Below, piece by piece: positions 1-6,032 of a DNA stretch of 9,926 bases. Where the stretch lies: positions 1 through 9,926 of the forward strand of contig WAQC01000013.1 in assembly GCA_015520425.1 (NCBI GenBank), in the 5' to 3' direction. The notes under the pieces are model-generated. The model saw only the letters and a program-made list of their open reading frames with translations. It made no database searches and was not told where the DNA came from. Made by a program: the position numbers and the translations under genes. Within the stretch, counting starts at the first letter, position 1. Every line of letters begins with the position of its first letter. The DNA comes from Candidatus Pelearchaeum sp. GTDB lineage: Archaea; Thermoproteota; Nitrososphaeria_A; Caldarchaeales; Caldarchaeaceae.

Positions 1-1457
1 CTGTAGTCAAGGTATGTTATTATCTCGTTGGTGTAGAATTTTATAGCCTCCCTTCCCAGCTCCTTGTAGCCAGCCCCAGACTCCTTAAGGCCGCCGAAAG
101 GTGCCTGAACCTCGCCGCCCAGCGTGGGCGCGTTTATATGCACCATGCCTGTATCGCACATATCAGCAAACCTAAACGCCTTGCGTATGTTCTCGGTGTA
201 TATGCTGGTCTTGAAGCCATAGTAGACCGAGTTGTTTATCTCCGCAGCCTCATGCATGTCGCGCGCCTCTAGTACGGTGAGCACGGGGCCGAAGATTTCC
301 TCGCGCGCTATGCGCATCTCTGGCTTCGCGTCAGCGAACACGGCGGGCTGGACGTAGTAGCCATCGTCGTAGGGAGGCTCTGTTAATGTCCTACCGCCAT
401 ACACGAGCTTGGCGCCCTCGCTCTTCCCTATCTCAATATAGTCCCGAACCTTGATGTACTGCTCCTCGTGGGCTAGGGGGCCTACGTAGGTGTCCTCATC
501 CAGCGGGTCGCCCACCTTCAGCCTGCTTACGCGCTGTATTAGCTTCTCCATCAGCTCCTCGCGCGCTGGCTTCTCCACTATCACGCGGCTCGTTGCCGTG
601 CATCGCTCACCAGTGCTTGAGAAGGCTCCCTGTATTATCGCGCTAACCGCCGCATCTATGTTCGCGTCCTCAAGAACAACGACGGCGTTCTTCCCACCCA
701 TCTCACACTGCGCCTTCTTGAGGTAATGCGCAGCCTTGGCGTATATCTGGCGTCCAACCGCTGTTGAGCCCGTGAAGGATACCGCCGCAATCTTCTCGTT
801 GGAGACGAGCTCATCACCTATCAGCGAGCCTGAGCCTGTAACCATGTTGAGCACCCCCGCTGGTATTCCTGCTTCGGTGAATAGCTCCATCAACCGCACA
901 CCACAGAGCGGCGTCGTAGCCGCTGGCTTGAAGACAACCGCATTACCCGCTACCAGGGCTGGCGCTATCTTCCAGACAGGAATGGCTATCGGGAAGTTCC
1001 ATGGCGTTATGATTGAGACAACGCCGAGAGGCTTCCTAAACGTCATGATGACGTTATTGGGTATCTCTGATGGTATCGTCTCGCCCAGCATACGCCGCCC
1101 CTCGCCAGCGATGAACTCCAAGACGTTGAGCGCCCTCTTCACCTCACCGCGCGCATCGCCTATCGGCTTCCCCATCTCAAGCGCAATAAGCCTGGAGAAA
1201 TCCTCCGCCCGCTTCTTCATCAGATAATAGGCCTCAAGCAGTATCTCGCCCCGCTTGGGCGGGGGAGTGGAGCGCCACTCACGCCAGGCAGCATAGGCAC
1301 GCTCAATAGCGCGCTGAACATCACCCCTATCAGAGCTCTGGAACTCTCCTATAACTTGGCTCTTCCGAGCAGGGTTAACCGTCTTATAGGTCTTGCCGCT
1401 GGACGCCTGAACCCACTCACCGCCTATAAAATTCCCATAAACCTGCCCCGTAATCAA
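1..1457 (-). CDS. Aldehyde dehydrogenase (NAD(P)-dependent, ALDH superfamily), 3' end cut by window edge
   Basis: Oxidises an aldehyde to a carboxylate with NAD(P)+ in the cytoplasm. About 485 codons are visible, and the reading frame is still open at base 1 in a typical C-terminal ALDH tail (EAIKFYTNEIITYLDY), so only a few residues are missing. Counting from the TTG at 1457, the catalytic set is complete: N154 in PWNFP, E252 in CEMGGKN and the nucleophile C286 in GERCTATSR; EEIFGPVL follows later. The cofactor loop reads KPAATTP, without the glutamate that favours NAD+ in NAD-specific members, so NADP+ use is plausible (inference). It resembles from memory the Sulfolobus 2,5-dioxopentanoate/semialdehyde dehydrogenases, but the substrate cannot be fixed. 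The start is uncertain: TTG 1457 lies about 10 bases after the transcription start predicted from the TATA element, whereas the in-frame TTG at 1478 would lie upstream of it. Confidence 0.93.
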   Translation of the reverse strand, partial: MITGQVYGNFIGGEWVQASSGKTYKTVNPARKSQVIGEFQSSDRGDVQRAIERAYAAWREWRSTPPPKRGEILLEAYYLMKKRAEDFSRLIALEMGKPIGDARGEVKRALNVLEFIAGEGRRMLGETIPSEIPNNVIMTFRKPLGVVSIITPWNFPIAIPVWKIAPALVAGNAVVFKPAATTPLCGVRLMELFTEAGIPAGVLNMVTGSGSLIGDELVSNEKIAAVSFTGSTAVGRQIYAKAAHYLKKAQCEMGGKNAVVVLEDANIDAAVSAIIQGAFSSTGERCTATSRVIVEKPAREELMEKLIQRVSRLKVGDPLDEDTYVGPLAHEEQYIKVRDYIEIGKSEGAKLVYGGRTLTEPPYDDGYYVQPAVFADAKPEMRIAREEIFGPVLTVLEARDMHEAAEINNSVYYGFKTSIYTENIRKAFRFADMCDTGMVHINAPTLGGEVQAPFGGLKESGAGYKELGREAIKFYTNEIITYLDY

Positions 1458-1487
1458 GCCTGTCTCAGACTCTCCCAACTGTTAAAT

Positions 1488-1497
1488 CATATATAAG
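1488..1497. promoter_or_regulatory. Shared TATA element for the divergent aldehyde dehydrogenase and rpl37e genes
   Basis: CATATATAAG reads as a TATA box on both strands (CTTATATATG on minus). With normal archaeal spacing it would start plus-strand transcription near 1520, 8 bases before the rpl37e ATG, and minus-strand transcription near 1467, 10 bases before a TTG of the dehydrogenase. It is the only such element in the roughly 70 bases between the two genes. One or two overlapping TBP sites are possible. Confidence 0.55.
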
Positions 1498-1527
1498 AAC
1501 TAGCGAAACCCTCAGCATGGGGGAGCT

Positions 1528-1701
1528 ATGACGAAAGGAACACCATCCATGGGAAAGTTCAACAAGCCCATACATATTAGGTGCAGACGCTGCGGGAGGC
1601 GCTCATTCCACACAGCAAAACGAAGATGCGCCCACTGCGGCTTCCCAAACCCAAAATGGAGAAAATACGACTGGCTCAAACCAAAGAAGCTCCTCCGCTA
1701 A
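1528..1701 (+). CDS. rpl37e: 50S ribosomal protein L37e (eL37), zinc-finger type
   Basis: A 57-residue basic protein of the large ribosomal subunit, bound to 23S rRNA. It begins MTKGTPSMGKFNKPIHIRC, matching the conserved eL37 start MTKGT..GK.NK. Four cysteines (C19, C22, C34, C37) form the CxxC-X11-CxxC zinc site with the same spacing I recall for human eL37, followed by the family's Y-x-W (YDW). The length is normal for an archaeal form, which lacks the long eukaryotic C-terminal tail. A purine-rich GGGGGAG lies 3-9 bases before the ATG; a 4-codon out-of-frame ATG (1516) overlaps this and is probably irrelevant. The stop is 5 bases before the tRNA-Leu gene, so the two are probably co-transcribed. 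Confidence 0.96.
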   Translation: MTKGTPSMGKFNKPIHIRCRRCGRRSFHTAKRRCAHCGFPNPKWRKYDWLKPKKLLR

Positions 1702-1732
1702 AAAACGCGGGGGTGGCCGAGTCTGGTCAAAG

Positions 1733-1757
1733 AGGGGCCAAAAAGCCCCCCTTGAAC
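1733..1757 (+). other. tRNA-Leu intron 1, non-canonical, in the D arm (between about positions 23 and 24)
   Basis: A 25-nt intron. The flanking RNA folds into an archaeal bulge-helix-bulge: central 4-bp helix TCAA (1727-1730) with TTGA (1752-1755), 3-nt bulges AGA (1731-1733) and ACG (1756-1758), and an inner GGGG/CCCC stem. Cutting after the second base of each bulge (AG|A and AC|G) joins CAAAG to GCGG and restores the GCC/GGC D stem. The outer helix is weak (one clear G-C pair), as is common at relaxed non-canonical sites. Confidence 0.85.
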
Positions 1758-1771
1758 GCGGCAGGCTTAAG

Positions 1772-1787
1772 ATCCCAAAAATAAGAC
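1772..1787 (+). other. tRNA-Leu intron 2, canonical position 37/38
   Basis: A 16-nt intron directly after G37. The bulge-helix-bulge has a central helix CTTA (1766-1769) with TAAG (1782-1785), and bulges AGA (1770-1772) and ACA (1786-1788). The outer helix is the perfect anticodon stem GCAGG (1761-1765)/CCTGC (1789-1793). Cutting after the second bulge base restores the loop CTTAAGA. The intron has almost no inner stem (at most T1773-A1781), so it is near the minimum size for this motif. Confidence 0.88.
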
Positions 1788-1852
1788 ACCTGCTCCCGAA
1801 GGGGTTCGTGGGTTCAAATCCCACCCCCCGCACATAACTTCCTAAACGGTAT

Positions 1853-1865
1853 GTTCTTTTGATTT
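1853..1865 (+). terminator. Possible T-rich terminator after the tRNA
   Basis: The run GTTCTTTTGATTT begins 20 bases after the tRNA 3' end. Archaeal termination often uses T-rich tracts without hairpins. It touches the stop codon of the convergent acyl-CoA dehydrogenase. Assignment rests only on composition and position. Confidence 0.3.
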
Positions 1866-3042
1866 AATATGATTTTGGTAGGTTGAGTTTGTTTTGTGCT
1901 ATGTGGTTGAGTATCATTTCTTGTGAGATTGGTGCTAGTAGGTGTAGTCTTGCTTCGCGCCAGTATCGCTCTATGTCCATCTCTACCGAGAACCCGTATC
2001 CCCCGTGTGTTTGTAGTGCTCTGTCGCAGGCTTGCATGCATGCTTCTGCTGCTAGGTATTTTGCCATGTTTGCCTCTGCGCCGCAGGGTTTGTTGTTGTC
2101 GTAGAGCCACGCAGCCCTGTAGCGCATTAGGTCTGCTGCCTCCAGCTTTATGTAAGCATCAGCCAGTGGGTGCGCTATTGCTTGGTATTGGCCTATCGGC
2201 TTTCCGAATACTGTGCGCTGCCTAGCGTATTCTGCTGCGCGGCTTAGGGCGAGCCTTCCCAATCCTATACATTCCGCCGCCAAGTCTATGCGCTCAGCAT
2301 TCATGACATCAAGCAGATGATAAAAGCCCCTGCCAATATCACCAACTACATTCTCCTCGGAAACTTCTAGGTTCTCTATGAAGAGCTCGCTGGTATCTAC
2401 GGTCCTTCTAACGTTGTTCGGTATCTCCCTCACCTTAATAGCGTCTCCCGCTTTCCGCATATCCACCAAGAATAATGTCATCCCCTCTGTTCTCTTTGTC
2501 GCTTGCTCGTATGGTGTTGTCCTAGCTAGTAGGAGCATTAGGTCTGTGTGTAATACGCGAGAGATGAAGACTTTGCTCCCGTTGATTATGTATCTATCTC
2601 CATGCTTGACTGCCAGCGTCTTTATGCTGGGTGTGTCAAACCCTGAGCCCTGCTCAGTTATTGCCAGAGATTGGAATCTTAGCTCGCCGCGCGCTATAGC
2701 TGGTAGGTAGCGGCGCTTCAGTTCTTCACTCGCATGTTTAACTAGCACTGTTACGTTGAAGTAAGAAGCGTGCGCTGCTCCCGCTGCCTCAAAACCCCCG
2801 CCTGAGCGGGCAAGCTCCTCCAGCACGATGCTAGTCTCGGTTACACCATAGCCAGCCCCGCCGTATTCTTGGGGTATATTCACGCCCATCCAGCCTGAGC
2901 GCATCAAGTCTGAGACAAACTCACTAGGATACTCGCGGCGCTCATCCTTCTCCCTCCAATACTCGGCTGGATAGCGCGCGGCGAACTCTTGGATTGCTTT
3001 TCTGAGCATTTCCTGCTCTTCTGTGAGCTGGTGCACGAACAT
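1864..3042 (-). CDS. Acyl-CoA dehydrogenase
   Basis: An FAD enzyme that introduces an alpha,beta double bond into an acyl-CoA thioester and passes electrons to ETF. Its 392 residues match the usual 380-400. The N-terminal helical domain spans about 1-125, the beta domain with FAD/substrate loop (AITEQGSGFD, 127-136) about 126-240, and the C-terminal helical domain the rest, with RQRTVFGKPIGQYQ (274-287) and QTHGGYGF (344-351). At the place of the MCAD-type catalytic glutamate the sequence reads LLAPISQE with alanine (A370). A glutamate is present instead at E250 in NAERIDLA, which aligns with the isovaleryl-CoA/long-chain dehydrogenase base. The substrate is not predictable; branched-chain or longer acyl-CoA is possible. 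ATG 3042 is preceded by GGAGGGG about 13 bases upstream. Confidence 0.93.
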   Translation of the reverse strand: MFVHQLTEEQEMLRKAIQEFAARYPAEYWREKDERREYPSEFVSDLMRSGWMGVNIPQEYGGAGYGVTETSIVLEELARSGGGFEAAGAAHASYFNVTVLVKHASEELKRRYLPAIARGELRFQSLAITEQGSGFDTPSIKTLAVKHGDRYIINGSKVFISRVLHTDLMLLLARTTPYEQATKRTEGMTLFLVDMRKAGDAIKVREIPNNVRRTVDTSELFIENLEVSEENVVGDIGRGFYHLLDVMNAERIDLAAECIGLGRLALSRAAEYARQRTVFGKPIGQYQAIAHPLADAYIKLEAADLMRYRAAWLYDNNKPCGAEANMAKYLAAEACMQACDRALQTHGGYGFSVEMDIERYWREARLHLLAPISQEMILNHIAQNKLNLPKSY

Positions 3043-3095
3043 CCTGCGGCCACGCCCCTCCTAAGCTCTGTGGGGCTGTTTAGAAGATTTTGGGC

Positions 3096-3106
3096 TGTAA
3101 ATATTA
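3096..3106 (-). promoter_or_regulatory. Candidate TATA element for the acyl-CoA dehydrogenase
   Basis: On the minus strand this reads as AATATTTACAG, AT-rich and roughly 55-60 bases before the ATG at 3042, so a leader of about 30 bases carrying the GGAGGGG site is expected. It is a weak match found by position and composition. Confidence 0.35.
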
Positions 3107-3111
3107 CTGTC

Positions 3112-3129
3112 TATGCAATATTTTGCGTA
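3112..3129. promoter_or_regulatory. Candidate operator: inverted repeat between the divergent promoters
   Basis: TATGCAA-TATT-TTGCGTA forms a dyad of two 7-base arms with one mismatched pair (T3114/G3127) around a 4-base spacer. It lies between the acyl-CoA dehydrogenase promoter region and the TATA element of the subunit II gene, about 35 bases upstream of the latter, a usual place for an activator or repressor site. The HTH_10 regulator at 5408-6028 is an obvious but unproven candidate to bind it. Confidence 0.4.
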
Positions 3130-3150
3130 TATTCCATATTACCCACAATA

Positions 3151-3164
3151 ATTATAGTATATAT
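3151..3164 (+). promoter_or_regulatory. TATA element for the subunit II/I operon
   Basis: ATTATAGTATATAT lies 12-25 bases before the ATG at 3176. Depending on register, transcription would begin close to or slightly after that ATG, suggesting a leaderless or very short-leader transcript. A second AT-rich element (CATATTA, 3135-3141) would place the start near 3165 and is the alternative. Confidence 0.5.
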
Positions 3165-3175
3165 CGGGATGGAAA

Positions 3176-3763
3176 ATGACAATACAGAACATAATAGAGC
3201 TCTTCTACCTCACGATATTCACAACCATAATCGGGTTCATGGTCTTCTTCTACATAGTTACGCGTAAGCCCCCTAGGGGTGGTGTAAGCGCGCGGGAGCG
3301 TGCCGACGGTGGGGCTGGGCGTGGGATGGATAGGCGGGAGCGGCAGTGGCTCTACTTCCTCATAGCCGTGGCGCTCCTCGGAAACCTGGCCACGCTCTCG
3401 CCCCTAGTGCCAGCAGCCAAGAACGCACTATGGGCGCAGGAGCAGCCCGTAAAGCAGGTGGTCATAGAGGTTAGAGACTACAAGTTCATCCTGCCTGAGA
3501 AGCCCATAACAATCCCAGCAGGCGTGCCCGTGGAGTTTATCGTAATCTCAGACGACCTAACATACGGTTTCGGAGTCTTCAGAAAAGACGGTACCATGGT
3601 CTTCCAGATGCAGGTAGTCCCAAAACCATACGAGAACAGGATAACCTGGGTCTTTGAGGAGCCAGGCCACTACGACATTCGCTCAACAGAGTACAGCGGT
3701 CCTAAGCATCCGTACATGTACATTCCCGACGCGATAGCTGTTGTTGGGGGTGGTGGAAGATGA
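3176..3763 (+). CDS. Heme-copper oxidase subunit II-like cupredoxin protein lacking the CuA cysteines
   Basis: A membrane-anchored 195-residue protein with two hydrophobic segments (about 5-28 and 58-80) joined by an Arg/Gly-rich linker, then an outward-facing cupredoxin domain (about 92-192). The signature region aligns with the CuA loop EPG-x-Y-x(2)-C-x-E-x-C-x(3)-H-x(2)-M: PGHY is followed by S170, E172, S174, H178 and M181. Both cysteines are therefore serine, and the first CuA histidine (in the LTYGFGV strand) is Y130; E, H and M remain. A dinuclear CuA centre cannot form, so electrons probably come from quinol rather than cytochrome c, as in subunit II of known quinol oxidases. It overlaps the subunit I gene by ATGA. 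ATG 3176 is preferred over the out-of-frame ATG at 3169; a later start at M51 would leave one membrane segment. Confidence 0.85.
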   Translation: MTIQNIIELFYLTIFTTIIGFMVFFYIVTRKPPRGGVSARERADGGAGRGMDRRERQWLYFLIAVALLGNLATLSPLVPAAKNALWAQEQPVKQVVIEVRDYKFILPEKPITIPAGVPVEFIVISDDLTYGFGVFRKDGTMVFQMQVVPKPYENRITWVFEEPGHYDIRSTEYSGPKHPYMYIPDAIAVVGGGGR

Positions 3764-5382
3764 ACGAGGATGAGAGGAAGCTATTAACGCTTAGGTTCGT
3801 TGTTGTTGCTCTGGTGTTCTTCGCTCTCGCTGGTCTTGAAGGGACGATTATGCGCTTTAGAATCTCCAACATGCTAACCGAGTTCTTCACTGAGAAGCAC
3901 TTCTACGCTATTATGACTGCGCATCCCTTCGTCGGAATTTATGGCTGGGCATACATGGCTGTGATGGGTGCTTTCTACTTCCTCGTCCCCTACGTGCTGA
4001 AGCGCGACATATACAGTAAGAGAGCCGCGTACGCGAGCTTCTGGCTAATGACAATCGGCGTAGCAACTGTCTGGGCTACAACCTTCATAACACACTACGC
4101 ACCGCTCTACACCCTATACTGGCCGCTCCCAGCCGCTATTGAGCTAGCAGGATGGGAGCCGATTAGCCTAGTAGCATTTGGCCTCGGAGCAGCGCTAATC
4201 ATCCTCGGAGTCCTAACATTCTTCTTCAACATGTTCGCGACAATCTTCCTACCCGTCAGGCAGCAGGAAGTAGTTGCCAACGGTGGGGAGAACGTTAGGG
4301 CTGGAGCCGCGTACGTGGCTAAGGAACTGCTAGTGACAGCGTTTAACCTAGACAAGCTACGGGCAAAGATACGCGGAATACCCAACTACGTGGAGAAGGT
4401 CTTCAACTACCCCGTCTTCGTAGTAGCGGTCTTCCGAGGATGTGTAGATACAACGCTTAACGCCCTCGTGATGGGAGGATTCGGAATCCTCATAATAATA
4501 TTCGGCCTCTCATACCTACTTCCAGGAGCTGGCCTGAGCTTCAACATCATAGACCCCCTAATCTATAAGAACGTCTTCTGGTGGGGGCTTGACCTAATAG
4601 CTGATGGTAACGTGCTGATATTCACTGCTGGCACATGGTATCTACTTGTCCCCCTGCTTCTCGGTAGGCCGCTTTATGGCGAGAGTGTCGTGAGAACAGT
4701 CATACTAGCAGACCTAGTGGTCTCGCTCTTCGTATGGAACCATCACATGCTCGCTGACACGCCACAGCCGTTGTTCCTCCAGATACAGGGCCAGCTATTC
4801 ACGTGGGGCGAGCTGCTCACGATGGGGCTTACGATATTCGCTGTTTTGATGACCATCTGGCTAGCCAGGCCTGTGAGGTACTCGGCTCCCCTGAAGTTTG
4901 TCCTGGCTTCTATACTTGGCTACGGAATAGGGGGAACGGCTGGGATAATACAGGCCAACTATTCTATGAACCGCTACCTACACAACACGCAGTGGGTTAT
5001 CGGGATACACGGCCACGTCCAGCTCCTCGTCGGCCTGAGCTTGACTATATTCGCAGCGATATATGCGCTCTTCCCCATGCTCACGGGCAAATCACTCAAT
5101 GAGAGGCTGGCTGATGTGCATCTAATACTCATGACCGTAGGCGGCCTAGTGATGGGGCTCAGCATGGGCCTAGCTGGCTCCGCTGGAATGCTACGAAGAA
5201 CACTCTACCCGATGGGGCTTGGCCCATATGAGCCTTACATGACTGTAGCGATAATCGGCGCCCTCCTAATGGCAGCGGGCTTCGCAGTCTTCCTGCTCAA
5301 CGTAGTCAGGACGATAGGGATAAAGGCGCTGATAGGAATCTTCCTACCCTCAAAGCCCCGTGTTGCCTCCAAAACAGTTTAA
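3760..5382 (+). CDS. Heme-copper oxidase superfamily subunit I, divergent active site; probable nitric oxide reductase-type enzyme
   Basis: A 540-residue polytopic membrane protein with about 12 helices, closest in pattern to B-type (ba3) subunit I: DPLIYKNVFWW before helix VI and HNTQWV before helix X. Heme ligands are present: H55 in TAHPFVG (low-spin, helix II), H417 (high-spin) and H419 (low-spin) in GIHGHVQ. The helix VII metal ligands H328-H329 (WNHHMLAD) are present. Helix VI has WWGLDLIAD where oxidases have W-x-G-H-P-x-V-Y: the ligand histidine is D278 and the cross-linked tyrosine is D282, with the same i/i+4 spacing as His/Glu of cNOR. Loss of the tyrosine argues against O2 reduction; acidic residues near the metal are typical of NO reductases. 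A polar loop of about 55 residues (165-218) sits between helices IV and V. The exact reaction is inferred. Confidence 0.88.
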   Translation: MNEDERKLLTLRFVVVALVFFALAGLEGTIMRFRISNMLTEFFTEKHFYAIMTAHPFVGIYGWAYMAVMGAFYFLVPYVLKRDIYSKRAAYASFWLMTIGVATVWATTFITHYAPLYTLYWPLPAAIELAGWEPISLVAFGLGAALIILGVLTFFFNMFATIFLPVRQQEVVANGGENVRAGAAYVAKELLVTAFNLDKLRAKIRGIPNYVEKVFNYPVFVVAVFRGCVDTTLNALVMGGFGILIIIFGLSYLLPGAGLSFNIIDPLIYKNVFWWGLDLIADGNVLIFTAGTWYLLVPLLLGRPLYGESVVRTVILADLVVSLFVWNHHMLADTPQPLFLQIQGQLFTWGELLTMGLTIFAVLMTIWLARPVRYSAPLKFVLASILGYGIGGTAGIIQANYSMNRYLHNTQWVIGIHGHVQLLVGLSLTIFAAIYALFPMLTGKSLNERLADVHLILMTVGGLVMGLSMGLAGSAGMLRRTLYPMGLGPYEPYMTVAIIGALLMAAGFAVFLLNVVRTIGIKALIGIFLPSKPRVASKTV

Positions 5383-5392
5383 ACACCCAACA

Positions 5393-5404
5393 TTATTTTT
5401 TAAT
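5393..5404 (+). promoter_or_regulatory. AT-rich element before the HTH_10 regulator
   Basis: TTATTTTTTAAT follows the subunit I stop by about 10 bases. It may act as a weak TATA box for the regulator or as a T-rich terminator of the subunit II/I operon. Its distance to TTG 5408 is too short for a normal promoter-to-leaderless-start spacing, so read-through from the operon is at least as likely. Confidence 0.3.
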
Positions 5405-5407
5405 GGT

Positions 5408-6028
5408 TTGACTAGGCACTTAGGCACACGCGTACTGACAGTCGTCATCAAGAATAGTGATTGTAGCGTAATTAGGCTCCTCCAGCAAAGAGCTATACAA
5501 GGAATGATTGAGAGGCTGAAAGTGGGTGAGAACAACTCGGACCACCTGCTAAAGATTGACAAGCCGATAGACGCGCAGGAGCTGGTTAAGGCAGGCGTCA
5601 AGCCCATAGTCCTAGACGATAATCACATCTGGATTACATCAAGCAGCTGTACCTCATGCAAAGTGCTCTCCAAGTCCCAGTGCATACCTGACTGGATTGC
5701 TTATCTTGATGGTGTTGGTCTCTTGGTTAGAGTTGTGGTCGCTGGCCCCATATCGGGGCGTCAAATTGTTTCAGAGATGCGAGATAGGGGGCTTCGTGTT
5801 GAGGTGCTGGAGAATAGGGAGTATGAGGGAGAGGTGAGGCTCACCGACAAGCAGGTAGCTGTTCTAAACACCGCTCTCCAGCTAGGGTTTTTTGACTCGC
5901 CGCGTAGAGCAAACCTAAGCCAAATCGCGGCAAGCCTAGGGCTGACCACCTCAACAGTCAATAGACATCTCAGGGCAGCTCTCAGAAAACTAGCCCAACA
6001 CTACATAAGCTCCAGAAACATAGTCTAA
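5408..6028 (+). CDS. HTH_10 (bacterio-opsin activator type) transcription regulator with a four-cysteine sensor-like motif
   Basis: A 206-residue cytoplasmic regulator if started at TTG 5408; a GTG at 5360 would add 16 residues overlapping subunit I. The N-terminal domain begins RVLTVVIKNSDC, the usual opening of this archaeal family (hydrophobic strand then x-DC). The C-terminal domain (about 145-197) is HTH_10: LTDKQVAVLNTALQLGFF, then the DNA-reading segment LSQIAASLGLTTSTVNRHL. Cysteines at 19, 81, 84 and 92 form C-Xn-C-X2-C-X7-C. As I recall, haloarchaeal NarO, which controls denitrification genes, has a very similar cysteine signature and the same HTH type. Lying 25 bases after the oxidase-like genes on the same strand, it probably controls them, perhaps sensing NO, O2 or redox state through a metal or Fe-S centre. 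The ligand is inference. Confidence 0.85.
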   Translation: MTRHLGTRVLTVVIKNSDCSVIRLLQQRAIQGMIERLKVGENNSDHLLKIDKPIDAQELVKAGVKPIVLDDNHIWITSSSCTSCKVLSKSQCIPDWIAYLDGVGLLVRVVVAGPISGRQIVSEMRDRGLRVEVLENREYEGEVRLTDKQVAVLNTALQLGFFDSPRRANLSQIAASLGLTTSTVNRHLRAALRKLAQHYISSRNIV

Positions 6029-6032
6029 ACGC

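Larger units (their letters stand above)
1707..1832 (+). tRNA. tRNA-Leu (anticodon UAA) with two introns
   Basis: The acceptor arms GCGGGGG (1707-1713) and CCCCCGC (1825-1831) pair perfectly, with discriminator A1832 and no encoded CCA. The T arm is GTGGG/CCCAC around TTCAAAT. The long variable arm CCCG-AA-GGGG is typical of the leucine class. Removing two introns (1733-1757 and 1772-1787) gives an 85-nt molecule with D-stem GCC/GGC, anticodon stem GCAGG/CCTGC and loop CTTAAGA with TAA at 1768-1770, reading UUA (and UUG). Without the removals neither the D stem nor the anticodon stem closes, which is the main argument for both introns. The gene lies 5 bases after rpl37e and has no clear promoter of its own. 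Confidence 0.95.

Noticed and set aside
490..1227. Two plus-strand open frames (78 and 163 residues)
   Set aside because: They lie wholly antisense to the aldehyde dehydrogenase and have Ser/Pro-rich shadow-like composition with no recognisable motifs.
1581..1833. Open frames on both strands across rpl37e and tRNA-Leu
   Set aside because: They run through the ribosomal protein in other frames and through the structured tRNA, so they cannot be genes.
2378..2710. 110-residue plus-strand frame inside the acyl-CoA dehydrogenase
   Set aside because: Antisense shadow of a well-supported enzyme gene.
3176..3763. Subunit II as a decayed pseudogene
   Set aside because: The frame is intact, the ATGA overlap with subunit I is kept, and E172, H178 and M181 remain in register, which suggests selection.
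4561..4640. Idea that D278/D282 are sequencing errors or a frameshift in an ordinary oxidase
   Set aside because: The frame is continuous, flanking residues (DPL..FWW and later helices) align well, and His to Asp plus Tyr to Asp would need separate substitutions alongside the independent loss of CuA ligands.
5360..5407. GTG 5360 as the start of the regulator
   Set aside because: The added 16 residues overlap subunit I and precede the conserved family start; TTG 5408 fits the domain boundary better, although it is not proven.
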